From contig NC_085047.1 of the NCBI RefSeq assembly GCF_963662255.1, positions 94,247,619-94,311,618 of the forward strand: DNA of 64,000 nucleotides, written 5' to 3'. Shown here one piece after another: positions 27,301 to 42,300 of the stretch; position 1 is the stretch's first letter; each line of letters opens with the position of its first letter. The position numbers and the translations under genes are program-made. This DNA is from Cinclus cinclus (lineage: Eukaryota; Chordata; Aves; Passeriformes; Cinclidae). The notes beneath the pieces were generated by a model. It was not told the origin of the DNA. It did not search any database and saw only the letters and a list, made by a program, of their open reading frames with translations.

Positions 27301-30300
27301 AGCAAGGAAGAAGTATATTTGCCAATGGACTCAAGATCTATAGCTCTTTAATTAGTAGCACATATTCTTCCTCAGCTCTTTCAAGTAAAATTTGTTCTGT
27401 GCTTTAAAAAATGGAATTGTCTTGTTAAATGAAACACTGGAAATTATCCAGAATTAAGCAGATTTCAAATCATGATATTATTATTATATTATTTGTTAGA
27501 ATAACTTTAATTATTACATATATTATTTATTATAATAATATTGTTATTATTATTATTTATAATAATTATATTATAATTGTTAGATGTTTGGTACTGTTTG
27601 TCTGTTTTAAAGATTCCCCTACCTCCACATATAGAAACAATTCTCATTATGCTGTGGGTTCAAGTTCTGAACAGGAAGTTCCTTTCCCTCCTTCCTGTAC
27701 TCCCAACAGCCTTCTATTGAGTTTAGTAACAGATAAATAAATGTTGGCTTTTTTTTTCTGTTTTTTTTTTTTTTTCCTGAAGCTGGGAAGATTTCTCTTC
27801 CAGAGTATTTTGTTCTACAAATCAGATAATATACTAAGAATTTTGGACAGGAGACATCTTGAGAAATCTGAGGTCCTTCCTGCACCCAAATAAGTGTTCC
27901 TTACTGGTACTTTTTTGGCACTATTTGCAATTTGATATGAGTATACAGTCAGAAAATAAAAGCTTTCAGAACTACATCTTTAGAAATATTCTGTATGCTT
28001 TATGTGCAACAGAAATCTATGGCTGACCTGGTGACACAGACAGAAAGCATGGCTGAGTGCCAGCTTTTTTTGTCTGCAACGCTGCCACATAAAAACCTCA
28101 GAATGGGTCAGGTTGGAAGTGCCTGCAGTGGGTCACCTGGTCCATGTCTTCCTGCTCAAGCAGGATCATCCCAGTGTACATGGCACAGAACAGAGTCAGA
28201 TTTTGAGTATCTCCAGTGAAGGAGATCCCACTGCCATTCTGGGCAGCCTGTTCCAGGGCATGATCACCCACACAGTAAAAAAAGTTGTTCCTCACGTTCA
28301 GGTGGAACATCCTGTGTATCAGCTTCTGCCTGTTGTCTCTTGTAATATTGTTCAGCACCACTGTGCAGAGCCTGGCTCCACCCTCTGGACACCCTCACTT
28401 TAGATTTTTATAGACTGAGATGAGGTTCCCAGCTCAGTTGTCTCTTCCCAAGACTAAACAGGCCTGACTCTCTCAGCCTTTCCTCATAAGAGAGATGCTC
28501 CAGTCTCTGAATCATCTCTGTAGCCCTCCACTGGATCTGCTCCAGGAGCTCCATGCCTCTCTTCTCCTGAGGAGCCCAGAATTGGACAGCACAGTCCTGA
28601 TGTGGCCCCACCAGGGCTGAGCAAAGGGGAAGGATCACCTCCCTTGACCTGCTGGCAAAGCACCCAGGACACCATCAGCCCACACGGTCCCCAGGACACA
28701 CTGCTGGCTCATGGACACCTTGTTGTCCACCAGCACCCCCAGGTCCTTCTCTGCAGAGCTGCTTTCCAGCAGACCATCAGCCCCACCCTGTGCTGGTGCA
28801 GGGGATTGTTCTTCCCCAGGTGCAAGAGCCTTCTTTTGCTGAATTTCAGACAGTTCCCTGCCCAAATTCCACCCTGCTGAGGTCCTTCTGAAGGGCTGCA
28901 CAGCACTCTGGGCTATTGGCCACTCCTCCCAGCTTTGTGTCTTCACTGAACCTGCTGAGGAGGCGTCTGCCCTTCATCCAGGTCATGTATGAGTAACGTA
29001 AACAATACTAGACCCAGTAATGGACCCTGAGGGTGACTGCTAGTGAGACCTCCAGCTATACCCAGGCCCTCTGGGACCTTCTGTTCAGCCAGGCTTTATC
29101 TACAAAATATTTATCAGCTTTTTATCAGGTTTTATCTACAAATAGAGAAAATATTTTCTCTCTAGCTGATAAAACAACATGCCTTCAACTTACTAGCAGG
29201 CAGGGAACACAGTATCAAGATTTTCTCAGGCACATATACCTCATTAGCTTGTTTTTCATGAGAAATGAAAAACAGTATTTCACAAGAATTCACAGACATT
29301 CTTAAATCTCCATAAAGAAAAAGCCCTCTTGCAGAATGAGTCAGGAATTGTCAAAACATTACCTGAAGTAATTTCATTATACATTTGGATCACCAGATCC
29401 AACTTTGCCAATGTGTAATCAATTACATTGAAGTGCTACATTAAGGTAACCACAAATCCACAAACCTGAAAATCAGCATACTTACCTGAATGGAAGCAAA
29501 ACAGAGCAAACTTTGAAGAGTTAAAAGTCTCAGGAAGAAATTCACAGAGACTATTTTGATAATAATAAAATCAGTAGAATAAGAAATCATTATATAGATG
29601 AGTGAAGATAAATATCAATAATTAAAAAAAAGATAATTATAAGCACCTGTGAGAAATGTTAATAGCTTCTTTCTAATCCCACTCTAGGGGCCAATTATGG
29701 CAAAATAATTTATCCATAGTTGATTTTTAAAAAATAATATCAGAATGAATAAAGCAACAGATTTCAGATCTTGAAACCACTCTAAACTGGCATGTAGGGT
29801 TAAAATTGAGACCAAAATTTTAAGTTTTTATGGAGTAGAACAATTCTAAAGATGTATTATCTCACTTAACACCATGATTAAAATTCTTGCTTTATACCTA
29901 TTGAACAATATTCCAAAGTAATGAATTTTCCGGATTCTGGCAACATATTTTAGTCTCTTTAGTTCATCTCTTTCGAGCTTGGTTTTTGCAGCTTTGCAGA
30001 GAATCATCTCCCATTTGCTTAGATCGAATTATATTAATTCCTTTTATTTTGTCTGAAACCTGTCACAAGCTTTTTCTTAGTAAACATAAATCAATATTAA
30101 AGACCAAAATCAAGTATTTCCACAACAAAAGTCAAACATGGATAACAGTTTTCTCAAATTGTGAAGAAGAAACACTCCTTTTCGTGTTACTAAGACAAGA
30201 AATCTAATTTTATTCCTTCATAAATTCTCACTGAAGTGTGATGGAAGTACAGCTAAGCTGCCTCACAACAGAACAGGAGAACTGAATTAAAAATCTTATT

Positions 30301-33300
30301 CCAGGTTTCTGATGAAGGCTTCATCTCATCTGATAAGCAGTAATTCTGTCAGTTTCCAGCTGGGGACTAAAGGGTGGCCTGGAATTAATCAGACTTACGT
30401 AGTCACATAAGTGAATGTTTTGGGTGTATATTTCAGCAGAAGTTTATTAAAGCTGCACCAAATTAGAAATATAATGCTGTCAACTGATAGTTACTCAGAT
30501 GTATTTGAAGTAAATCTGACCCACTAATCACAAATTCATTGCAGTAATCCCTCTTGCATCTAGAACTATTCCATGCCTTGATTTACTCCTCCAGTTTAAC
30601 AGTAGGATTAGGCTGGACCAAAAAAAAAAAAAAAAAAAAAAAACAAAAACTGCATGTGGGCCACTTCAACTGAAGTTGAAATATCAGTGAAGGGTGATCA
30701 ACCTTATTTCCACTTAAAATAAGATACTTAGCTTGAAGTCTGGAAAGGGAATGAAGCTGGTTTCGCCTGATAAAACTTCATATATCTTGTCAGCACTGCA
30801 AATTAATCCTGAGCTGGTTAGCTTTCTACAACCAGCTTAAATGAAGAACTGCCCCTTTTGAGCACAGGTATAATATGTGGCCAGAGGAAACTATTGCAAA
30901 TTCCTCATTTCTGATATATCAAACAGCTGTCCTGTTTTAGGTGGGACTTACAACCTCACACAGTCTTCAAGTTACCTAACAGGTAGAAATAATTTCACTG
31001 AGAAATATTTTCACAAGGTAGAGGTCACCTCTTCTACCTAGTGACTGCACTAGAAGGAGACTACAAAATAGACAATATACAAACAACTTTGACTTTCATT
31101 ATTTGAAGATCCTATTATATCTAAAAATTACAGGATTACATTAACAACAGAAATACACAACACCCTATTCTGAAAGAATGTAAGATATCACATTGAAAAA
31201 TTAAACACTGAAAAATTCTTTCAAATAATTTAAATAGGATTTAAATGTATGAATTCTAAATTTCTTTCTCAACATTCCAAAAACAAGCTCACTGCGTTTA
31301 GAAATACCTGAGCTAGATTGTTGTCTGTCAAGGACATGCACTGAGATAAGCCTCTGTTCCATAAATCACAGGAATGAATGAGGAAGAATTGTAACCTCAT
31401 GCTACTGCCCTTCCTTATTATATACAGAGCATGTCAAATTAGGCACGGATTGGAAAATTGCTCTAGCTTAGTGTCACAAACAGACAAGTAAAATCATTCC
31501 ATGTTACTTCTGTTTGCCTTCAGCAGGAAGTGAGTCACTCTGGTGGTGTATATATAATGACAGACAGATTTTAGGTGCAGAAACCTGAGTTACTCAGGCA
31601 TGGTACCTTTTCCTTTTAGCTACACCCACAGAAGAGATTTGTCACTAATTGGTCTGTGAATAGGAATAAAAATAAGATTGTGAAGTCCTCAAACTCTAAA
31701 AGAGGGCACCTCATATACACTTGTCCTATGCAGCCACAGAGATATGATATAAAGAAAACATACTTATGAAAATTCCACATCTGCCATTAGTGGATTACCA
31801 TTTACCAATAATTCCAAGCCACTTGTATTTCATGTTCATAAGAAAGCTCAGCTGAGCACATGAGCTGTTGAACTTTGATTAAGTCACATGCATATGATCA
31901 TCTAATTAGGTCTACTGTCTTAGTTTGTTACTTTGATTCTACTGAGATTTCCTTTTTGTTGTTTTTTGCTTTAATTTGTTTCTTAACTGATGCACATTAA
32001 TTAGCATTCATTTTTCCAAGAAACCATGCTGGATAGCAACAGCATCAAATTTCGAAGATGCCAACCTAGAGAACATTCTTAGAACATTTAAATCAGTTAA
32101 GTTTAAACATCAACTTGCAGGCCTTTGAATAAAATTCTGGTTTCCATACCCTGTGCTAAGGTCACTGTTTTGGGAAGAAAGAACAAACACATTCTGCATT
32201 AAAAAAGCACCAAGCAGTATTTCGCATGTTGAGAGACTTGGCTCATTCTGTATTGTCCAGTCCTAAAAGGCTATTAATTGTAAACAGCAATCTAGATTAT
32301 CACATGAAGTACCATGGCTCCCTATATAAGCAAACAAATAAACAAATACCTTACAGTAGAAACAACTAGAAGGAATGGCCAGATGGCTTTAACAATCCAA
32401 GCACCGCTGTCATGCTTTATAAAATTCTTTAAAACTTTATCAGTGTGCATTAAATTCCACCATTTAATGGAATCATGTTTCTTTTGCGGTTCTGAATTTG
32501 TACAGTTCTATTGTACAGTCCAATAATTTCCAATAGCACTCCTACCTGCCACTGTCATCTTGATTTTGAAGGTAGCAGTTGATTGTGTTGACTAAAAAGC
32601 TAAATAAACGACCATATAGAGATTTTGCCAAGAGATCCCGGTAAAAATCTGCAATCTCTGTAGTGTGCCTCCGAACAATCGTGTCTCCTAAGAGAAAAAG
32701 CAGAAAATGGAGATGAAAGTGTGCTGCAAACTTTGCCTTAAGTAATTTTAGTTACAGTAAATTTAGCTACAGTTACTTTTCCTTTGCCAAACATTTACAC
32801 GGTGTTAGCTTTTTTCCAAAACCTCCAGTGCAAGATGAGAAGACTTTCAACACTCAAAAGATATTATGTTTGGAAATACATGCCTTTATACTTTGTTCAA
32901 AAGAAATGTGCACGAGTACTACACAGAACTAATATTTTGCTGAAAAAAATTTTTTCAGATTTTTTTCCCCAAGACACTCCTGTTGATCACAGTTCTTACT
33001 AATATTCTCTATTCATATCTAATCTGTTATCTTCACACACTTTTGCAACATTACATCTTTTAAATTTTTTCATTCAGGAGGCTAAAAATGCCACCAGGTC
33101 TGATCTATGAGAATGTAAGCTTGGAAACTATTACCTTTAAAATACTGAACATCAGTTGTTAAGGCTGAAGCAAGCTCATCTGGTGAAACCTGCAGCATTC
33201 CTGCCACTGGAAGGAAAAGAAAATGTAAAGAAATACTGATTTATGCTGTATTGCATATTCATTTTTTGCAGCAGATTTTCTTCTGTAGATTTTGTTTTTG

Positions 33301-36300
33301 AATAGTGAAAGAATCCAAACATTAAAGAAAAGGGTGCTGTCACAGGAGTAATCAAAATTAACAAACACATAAAATTGGATTACTATAATCAGTACTTAGT
33401 GAAGTTTGAATGCATCTGTATATTACATTATAGCTTTCCTTCCCCTTCAAAGATTACTCAGGACTTTCCCCAGGGTTTGACAGACTTTCTGCAGTATTAG
33501 AGTGAAGATATGGTACTTATTGACATTCTGTATCCATAAGCCACTTGGAAGAGATTTGTTCATGACCAAGAGGGCAAACTTCAAAGCCCAGAAACAAGAG
33601 ACCCTTTTAAGACATAGATTTGGAATGTAAGGAATTCAATTCAAGGCAAATTGTTCAGCTGCTGACAAGGAGTGCAAAAGCATTTTAAAACAAGACTGCA
33701 CAAAGTGCACTGTACAATTTCTTTTGGTAAATGATAGCATTAAATATGACATTTAATTAGCTAATTTGCAATACTGGCATTTTATTTCATCCCATAAAAG
33801 ATCTGTGATTTATAAAAATCCAAGTCAATTGGGTACTGTCTTCCCACAGTAACTTATGAATTTTCGGAAGTAATTTTTTTTGGTCTCCCTGGAATTGCGT
33901 TTCCATCTGTCGGTGGAACAGCACAACTTCCCTGCTCTGGGACCAAGCAGGCGACGCTCCAAGGTCGTGTCCTACTGACCTTGTTCCAGTAGCTGCAGGT
34001 CTGACACGAATGCTGTCTCAGCATCTGTCAGAGCCGTAAAGCGAATGTCTCCGAGATGCAAAATTGCTGAGAGAATCACAAACAGGTTCTCCACCTCCTG
34101 CACACATTTTTTTCAGAATAAAAGATAAAGAAAAGATCTGTTGGACACACCAGTGAAAGGCAATGCCGTATAAAAATACAAATTCTGTTGGTTTGTATCA
34201 TCAGCATTTGAGAAGTTGAAAAGCATTTGCATGTGATCTATTAACGTAATATGTGAAATCAAACTGGAACCTGGCTATAACATGTACTAACAAAATTACT
34301 TTTTATTTCCTTTGTTTTAATCTAAGTCACATTAAACGCTGGGTTAAGAATTTTTTTCTAAATGTGACAAAAATACTGAAATATCTTTAATGGATGCATT
34401 GTTTCTGCAAAAAATAAAGCATATCTTGTCCATAGAGAATTTCCATTGAGACAACTTCTGTATCTGGGAGCACCACGGGTTTTTTTGCCTCAGCCACCTG
34501 AATTTCCAAACAAAGTGTATAGCTCTATAGGTTCCTGGTGTTAAAAGCTGTCATTAAGGTCTGAAAAAAACAAAAGCAACTTTCCTTACCCTCACACTTC
34601 CCCTCTGGGATTGCATACTCTTCTGTGATGTCTCATATTGTGAAGCAGTTATCTTTAGGGGCAGATTTTTCCTGGCCTCATTTTCATCACAGCATGAAGA
34701 AAACTAACTTTCTTTGGTTTTATTTTGGTTGGTTCATTATATTTAAAATATTTTTAAATTCAAGGAAAAATACGTTCCATGGAATATGAACCTTAAATCC
34801 TAAAATAAGGAAAGCATTGTGTATTTTTGGAATTTTTTTTTTTGAGGTCAGTTATATAACAATGATGCTTCTTAAAATGGTAAAACATGTCCATAAACCT
34901 GATATCCACTATAACATTACATGGCATTATGTACAGCAAAGTTAACTGACAATTCTTGATGAATTTTTGAAAATAGTATTTAGAACCTGATTCTGCTGAA
35001 ACTGCAGAAGTGACAGTGAGCGATTTCACTTATCAGAATTTGCAGACTAAGACTACAAATACACTATTAATTAAATACTTAGCTAATACATCCTTTTTTT
35101 TTCTCAAGTTTTCTTCTTCTTTTCTTCATGTTCCTTTCCCTGATAAATATACCAATCATGAAAGGACATTAGAAAAGCTTACAGTCTTTCTGGGATAGAC
35201 TATAGCACCTCCAGTGGTGCTTAAGCAAGATAAGAACATCATGATCTCACTTTATGAGAGAGATGTCAATAGGGCAACAGTGTATTTTAGTATTACATGG
35301 TATCAAAGCTGAAGATTAAAACAAAAATCCAATATATACAGGGAAAGTCTGAACAAGTTAACTCTTAAAACACATGAAGTTATGCTAATAGAGCATTCAA
35401 ACTCTGCTGCTTGGGATTAGCCTAGGTTAGCTCATCCAGAACTGGTTGGGATATGACTGTGCAGCACTGAATGGCAGTGGGCTGGGATAGCTTTTGATTC
35501 TGGTGATTTTGGTGAGGTTTCAGGTATATTTCACATTCCAGGGTCTCAAACACTTTTATATTGTGTAAGATGCATGTTCCACTACCTTTGAAACAGTAAT
35601 AGTTTTAATAAACATTAACATACCTTGGAAGATAGCACTAATGACTGCTAAGGAATTTTTATGTAGTTCTTCAAAAAGATTATCTACTCCATCATTAAAT
35701 GTGGCTAGGTAGTCAAGGAATTATATGTACAGACATCTCCATGTACCACAGAAATAATGGGTGGAAATTTTAGGTATGAGTTTTATCTACATATTGTCCT
35801 CTAACATTCAACACAGAAGATCAGCCTGCAGCACTTGAGATTTTCACAGATTTCTTGTCCTCTAAATAGTATTCTAATGCTGCCTGAATACAGACCAGCC
35901 TTCAAGATGTTGACACTTTTCTGAGAAGCAACTTCTTTTTAAGAATTCTGAGTGAAATGAAGTACTGGACTCATAAGAATACTGTATATGAAGCATTCTA
36001 TGACAGTTACTGCAGGGTTATAAAACTATTCATTTAGCATTCAATTATTTACTTATGGGCTGAACCCCTTCCTCAACAGAACAGAAACATTAATGAAAGA
36101 GCAAGAGATATCCACCAAACTGTGAACACTGGGCTAAATCCAGAAGTGTCTGGGACCTTTTATTCTAGAAATCTACTAGTGCAGAACTTGAGCCACTAAG
36201 AGTAAGGAATCATATTGTTAAATATAGCCATGTGTGTTCAATTTTGTATATGCCCTCATGGACATTCATTAAAATAAAACCTACTCTTCATTACATTGAA

Positions 36301-39300
36301 AAGTGACAATTTTTTACTGCTTAACTAGGGAATGTCAAAGAGCTCCATGAGGTACCACTACCACCACACTGTTATCTATCTCCCACCTAACAGCTTCAGC
36401 AGATTCAGATTTTTTGCTGATAGCCATTGATCCTTTTTTTTTTCAACTGCTGACCATCTGTCATTTTTGCTGATGTTTTAACTTAGAGTTACATTAACTT
36501 TTTGTCCCCTTCTTTCTAATGATATTGTTCAGGGGTAAGTTCTTACCTCCTTCTAAAACTACTGTTGCCAATGTATTTCTCTTGCAGAAACGTTCCAGCT
36601 ATGGTGTGCTTGGTAGCATATACATATGTAAGAAATATGGGGATTTTGTTAAGCAGTGTAGTATCCTGAAGGGATACACAGTTTACATGAGTTCTTATAT
36701 GTATCCTTCTATTTCTTCTGATTTCTGTCACACTTCTGTCCTCCAGAATCTCTTCTTGATTAATTTTCCAGGTTATCTTCTTCATTAGTTTCATAGGATT
36801 AAAGACAAACAGCAGACCTATCTTCTTGTTGCTTTTGGGGAATTAAGTCAGGTCTTTCAAGTTACCTGGCTCTAATTTTCTTTGCCTAAATAGGTATTTA
36901 CTTCTTTTCAGGTGCTGTTAGCATATGTGCATTTCACAAAATTAAAAAGGTTGGGGAGATAATCAGGAAGAGGAAAAAGAATTTCCATGGCTTTTATGAG
37001 GTGTCATATGGGATTTGATTGCTTCTTTTTATCTATGTAATTTAATTGTTCAGAGCATTATACCTTGAAGCTGTTTGGTGAATCTTTAAGAATGAAAGAG
37101 ATTTACATGCTGGTTCTGTGTCTAATTAAAAGTGATTACAGTAATTTCCCTGGAGTGAACTAGTGCTGTGTTTGTTTCAAGGTCTTAACTAACAGGACAA
37201 AAAAAAAAAAAAAAGACATAAAGGTACTTCTTTTCCCCAGGAAAAAGAAATCTGTGAGAGTTACTTATGGCCTGCTTTCAACTAATGCAAAAAAATAACA
37301 TAAGCTCATATAAGGTCACACAACTTACCAGGCTATTGAATCCCAGAGCACCTAGAGCTTGTTTTAGTATAGTCAATCTCTCCCTGTTTTGAGGGTTGGC
37401 TGCTAACATCGTCTCTTCTGATACAGTCTGGCTTAGATACCTGCACAAAGGATAAACAGTGTATCTGGTATTTACAAGGCTGATGCATGATCAAACTTTT
37501 AAGTCCAGCTTTACATTTCTAACCAGAGATTTACTGCAGATTTTTCTCAGCTTTTGGAGGGAGCAGTCCCAGTGACAGAATGTTCTGTATTTCTCTCTTA
37601 AAGTTTTGCTTAAGACTTCCCCCCACCCCAACTTTAGCCTTACATGAAAGCTGAAAGTTCAAACTGGATTTATAGCACTGCCAGTTTTGCCAGTCTTGCA
37701 CTACCAGACATTCCCCTTCAGAAGGCAGATTTGAGGAGAACCTCTGATAACTCTGACTACTTTAAATTCCCCTCTTGCTGAGGAGGGAATAGATCAGCCC
37801 TTAACAGCCACAGTGATCATTCCTTCCCCCAGCAGCTGAATGTGTGACAGGTATACTCAGCATCTCTCAAAATGAAGCAGTAACCAAGTACACAGGGCAG
37901 TAAGTGCACAGCCCTTAAGCTGTACTGCTTTGGACACTGCAAAGCAGAAGGAATTTTATATACCTTCCCAAAAACAGTGATTAGTAGAGAAAACAGAGAC
38001 TCCTAATGCAGCAGCTAACTCAGGAAAAAAAACAAAGAAACAACAAAAAACCAGAAGCAACATAAAGAGTAATAATACAAAACACATTAATCACAAATAG
38101 TAGCAAAACAAATTACTGAAAAGTGAAGCAATCTTGCCTTTACAATCATTTAGTTTGACCCTTCTGAATTAAGTCTGTATTTTTAAAAGTATTCAGGTAT
38201 CTACATAGCTAAAATCACTAAGAATGAGGTATCTGAATATCTTACAGGATCTGACTTCTAACTGCATAATGCAGAGAATGCAAGATATTTTCTTTTACTG
38301 TTTTAATTAAATTATCATAATCATTAAAATACACATTCATCACACAATCTGCAATTTTCACAAATGTCACTTAAATAAACAAAAGAATTCTCCACACCTC
38401 TGTCCAAATAGCATCATCACTACTACACCAACAAAGGCGGACAATTCAAACACATTCCAGCCCTCACCCTTCATCAAAATTATGACAAAAATTATTCTGC
38501 TCCCTACTGATGTTCAGTCTGTGATCTGTAACTTAAATATGGGAAACAATACTAGTTTAATTTTTGACAATTCTTGTTTATAATCATGTTCTCATACCAC
38601 CATAGAGGAGACACAGTTTCAAAATAAATTCCTATTACCACGGATGGTCTGGCAACACTCTAGCAGGTGAAGTAGTTCTTATAAAGGTGCCCTTTTACAT
38701 GAATGTGTGCAGGAAGAATTATTTCATATTTGCACTTTTCAAACAGATAACGAAGTTTAAATAGTACCCACAATGAAACATAAAATGCATTTTTAGTGAA
38801 TCCATACCACATTTACCAGTGTGGATTCCCCTTGCAGTGATAATGGCATAATTTACCCAAGCAAATGGGCAGGAGAAGAATGATGGGGTTAAAAATGTGT
38901 GCCTGGGTACATAAGTACCTTCTGCACCCACAGGAGGACTAACTCAGCAGATATCTCAAGTACAAGCAAGCCTCTCACATCAGTGGATAAAGCTGGTGGT
39001 TCACAAACCATTGAGAACGTGGGTCTGAGCATCACTGCCAGAGCTCAGCACTGGTTCCTCAAGATTACTAAAACATTAATTCTGTCAGATTGAGGTAGGT
39101 ACAAATGATAGCACAGCCATCAAATCAGCTAGAGAAGATGATACAAAGTATAGCCAGCTTTATGTTTTTGGGTTTTTTTTGGTTTTTGTTTGTTTGTTTG
39201 TTTTTTCCCCTGGAGTTTTGTACATTGCTTGTAGGTTCAAAAGGAGCCTAGAAAACATCTGATACTGAATCTGGCATAGAACCTACTTGGGTAAAGATTA

Positions 39301-42300
39301 ATCCACCAGAAAATTTTCCACTCTTCTGAACTGCTGCATGAACTTATGCCAGTAACATGTTATGCATCATGAGTTGGTGGCACTTTTGATCCATAATTAG
39401 GAGATTTACAGCAGCAGCCATTCTGAACCATTCTATTGTCGAATGCTGTAGGAGTTGGAAGCATATGGCCATTTCTGCAAGAAAAGCCTCCTCCTCAATG
39501 GTTTTCTCCCTAAATAACTCTTTGTCTCTCTCTGTACTGAGCAGGGAGTAGTCTTTCCTGTTCTGTGAAGAGACTACTCCACACGTCTCCTTTTTAAGCA
39601 ACCCCATTTAACCAGCACTCTTTTAGCACAGCTGAAGTGCTAGTGGGTACCATTGTTGCAAAAAGCTGTGTGAGCACTAGCAACACCTCTGAAAGCAGGC
39701 TGAGCACAGCAAGGTGGTGCAGAACATTCACTCTCTGAGAGGAAGGAGCTGAGCTGAGGCATGAAACCTCACGTGCCAGTTCTTGCCTTCAGCACAGCGC
39801 TTGCTGATACAGCAGGGGGCAAAATGGGTACCTGCCAAACCAGGTGCCTGTGGCTCTAACAAACCATCCAGAAACTGCAGCCTCTGCTGGGACTTGCCTG
39901 TTGGAAGAGAATCTGACTTTCCCAGCCATACACATCCCGAAGACTTAATCAGCAGATGTGCTGGTGCTCTTGGAAAGAGATGCAGTTGGACATTTTCTAA
40001 GGTGCACTTCAATTTAGTTTCCCCAGATTAAAAGCAATTAAATTATTTTATAGCATTTCATGAGGCCCAATTATTTTCCAAACTATTTAAGGACTAATGA
40101 AATATAAACCATTGCTTTGAAGAGTTGCACATTTGACTGTTATATATTTATAATATAAAGCAGACTCATATTAAGGAGGGATTAATTGCATAGAGTACTT
40201 GGAACTGTTGATAGGTATCATACAACCCTCAATACAATCAAAATGCATGAAATACAAGTGTATCACAATATACTCTAGCCACACAAGGAAACATATTTTA
40301 CTAATCATTAAGTCCATTGTTCCTCAGAAAGATAGTTACATTTGGTTAGAATTTTATTTTTCTTTTAAAACAGTTCCCTGGAAGCTCATTCTTTCCACCT
40401 TAAAGATGCTGAGGACTAAAAAGGTTTGAGACATCATTTGTCTCAATATTACTGCTGTTATTATTATTGCCTATTTATGTTTAAGAACTAGAGTCCAGAA
40501 CAAATCTTAAATTGTTCCCTCTCCTAAAAGTTAAGGAAAGGGGAAAGAGCTGTGTCACAGTGCAAAAGTCCTAATAGTAATAAACATTCCTTGGTTGAAG
40601 ATACATCACTTTTACATAAAATGTAAGCTATTTTCTAGGACGTGTATCTTTCCTCATATTTATAGTGTATTTTTGTCTTTTGACACTGAAGTGGCCTGGG
40701 CAGAATGGCATTGCTGTGAATGAAGAGTAGCTAACCTGCTTAAAATTTATGTTTTGAACCTACCATAGAGATTTTAGTAATTATTTTTATTTAGATTTTT
40801 GCTTTTCTGAGCTATGCCCATGAAAACCTACGATGTTACTTGAGTGTGTTCAATTTTCCTGTAAATTTCCAACAAAATAGTCTGTGTTCAAATGTAAACC
40901 AGATCTGGTGACTCCTGAGTTCTTTGTTGCTGTTAATTTTACTAAAAGAGGTGCTACTGCTATACAATCCAGAGCTGATGTTCCATAACTGCTGATGCAC
41001 ACAGGCTGTGCACCACTTTCATGCTGGCTTAGTTCAGTTTCACTAGCTTTACTGGCATATCTATGTGTGCAAATTCATTCTGCAAATTCATATCCAAATT
41101 AGTTTACAGTAGCTTCAGAAAGTGATTCTCAGATTTTGGATGAAGTTGAGCCTCTTAACTGAAGGAAGCTACTTAAACAAATGATATTTATATATCTCGC
41201 AGAAGTGACAAACAAAAGAGTTTATGCAGTTCTAGTAATTAACCCCTTTCTGCTGACTGTAAACATTTGTTTAAATGCTACCCCATGCTGACATTTCCAT
41301 CAGACTAGTACTTTTAACAAAAAGTTCATCAGCACAAAAAAAGTTTTAAAGTCATGATCAGTGAATTTTATTTCAAAAAGGATGAAACTCAATGATTCAT
41401 AAAACTTATTTTCTTAAAGAAAATAAACTAATTGAATTGTAGCATAGTCACTTTCAGTATAGCACAATGCTACATTAGATAGACGATTTCTTGAGAAATA
41501 TAAGGGATTATATAGTTTTACTTTCCAATTTTTTCCAACAGTTCTAATTTGCAGCACTGTAGCAATTTCATCTATTCTAGTCTCCAAAAGAAAAAAAACA
41601 TACTATTTAGAAGAAAAAGTAAAATGTGCTAAGTTTTTTGTTTATTGCTTATCACAATATACAGTTTTTGAGCCATTATTAGAATGATACCATAGATTAA
41701 ATTTTCAGGTGGGGATGTGACCAGCACAACCAAGAGTATAAAAACATACTTAGTATGGCATTCAATCCTTAAGCATTAACCACCCATATAATTCCAAAAT
41801 TACCTTATGGTTTACTTTATTATTATCATTAAAATTGTTACACATAATTACAATTATTCAACTTCCACATTTGATACACAGATCTCAAATATGAATAACA
41901 AATATGTATGTCACCTTAGCTGAACAAAATCGAACTTTTGTGACATAAGTATATTTCAAAATTTCCTACATAACCCCACCAGTTAAGAACTTTGTTCAAG
42001 TAATTAATCCTCTGCTTAGATTGAGCAAATAATGAGACTAAATAATTAAGACAAGCAAAGACTAAAATGAAAAGTTTTCACTATCAGTTTGCTGCTGACA
42101 GAAACTCAGCAAAATAATACCTATTTTACATTAATTTATTTTCTTTTGGACTGTAAACAGAGAGCATTTATTATCAAAGTGTTCTGCCTCATTCAACATA
42201 AACAATTCATGTTTATTCTTAGAATTGCTACATTTATATAAAATCTGTGAAAAGACAAAAATAAACAAGTTGGAAATCTGATAATAAATCTTGATATTTT

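Larger units (their letters stand above)
23339..32545 (-). other. MYO16 intron between exons E and F (9207 nt)
   Basis: The intron is bounded by GTAGGA and a T-rich acceptor (TTTTTCCCCAG). It contains the ~1 kb CR1 at 28094-29100, an ATT/TAA-rich low-complexity stretch at about 27475-27578, a T run at about 27750-27777, and A24 at 30620-30643. Apart from these I see no gene. Confidence 0.87.

Noticed and set aside
28602..28880. Plus-strand ORFs of about 90 codons inside the CR1.
   Set aside because: They are antisense shadows of the CR1 reverse transcriptase region, which reads on the minus strand.
30596..30643. The A24 run as the tail of a processed pseudogene.
   Set aside because: The sequence to its left shows no long open frame, polyadenylation signal at the right distance, or recognisable gene body.
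39344..39607. Minus-strand 87-codon ORF with a mixed composition.
   Set aside because: There are no flanking splice sites in a usable phase, no known motif, and it is not needed for the MYO16 frame.
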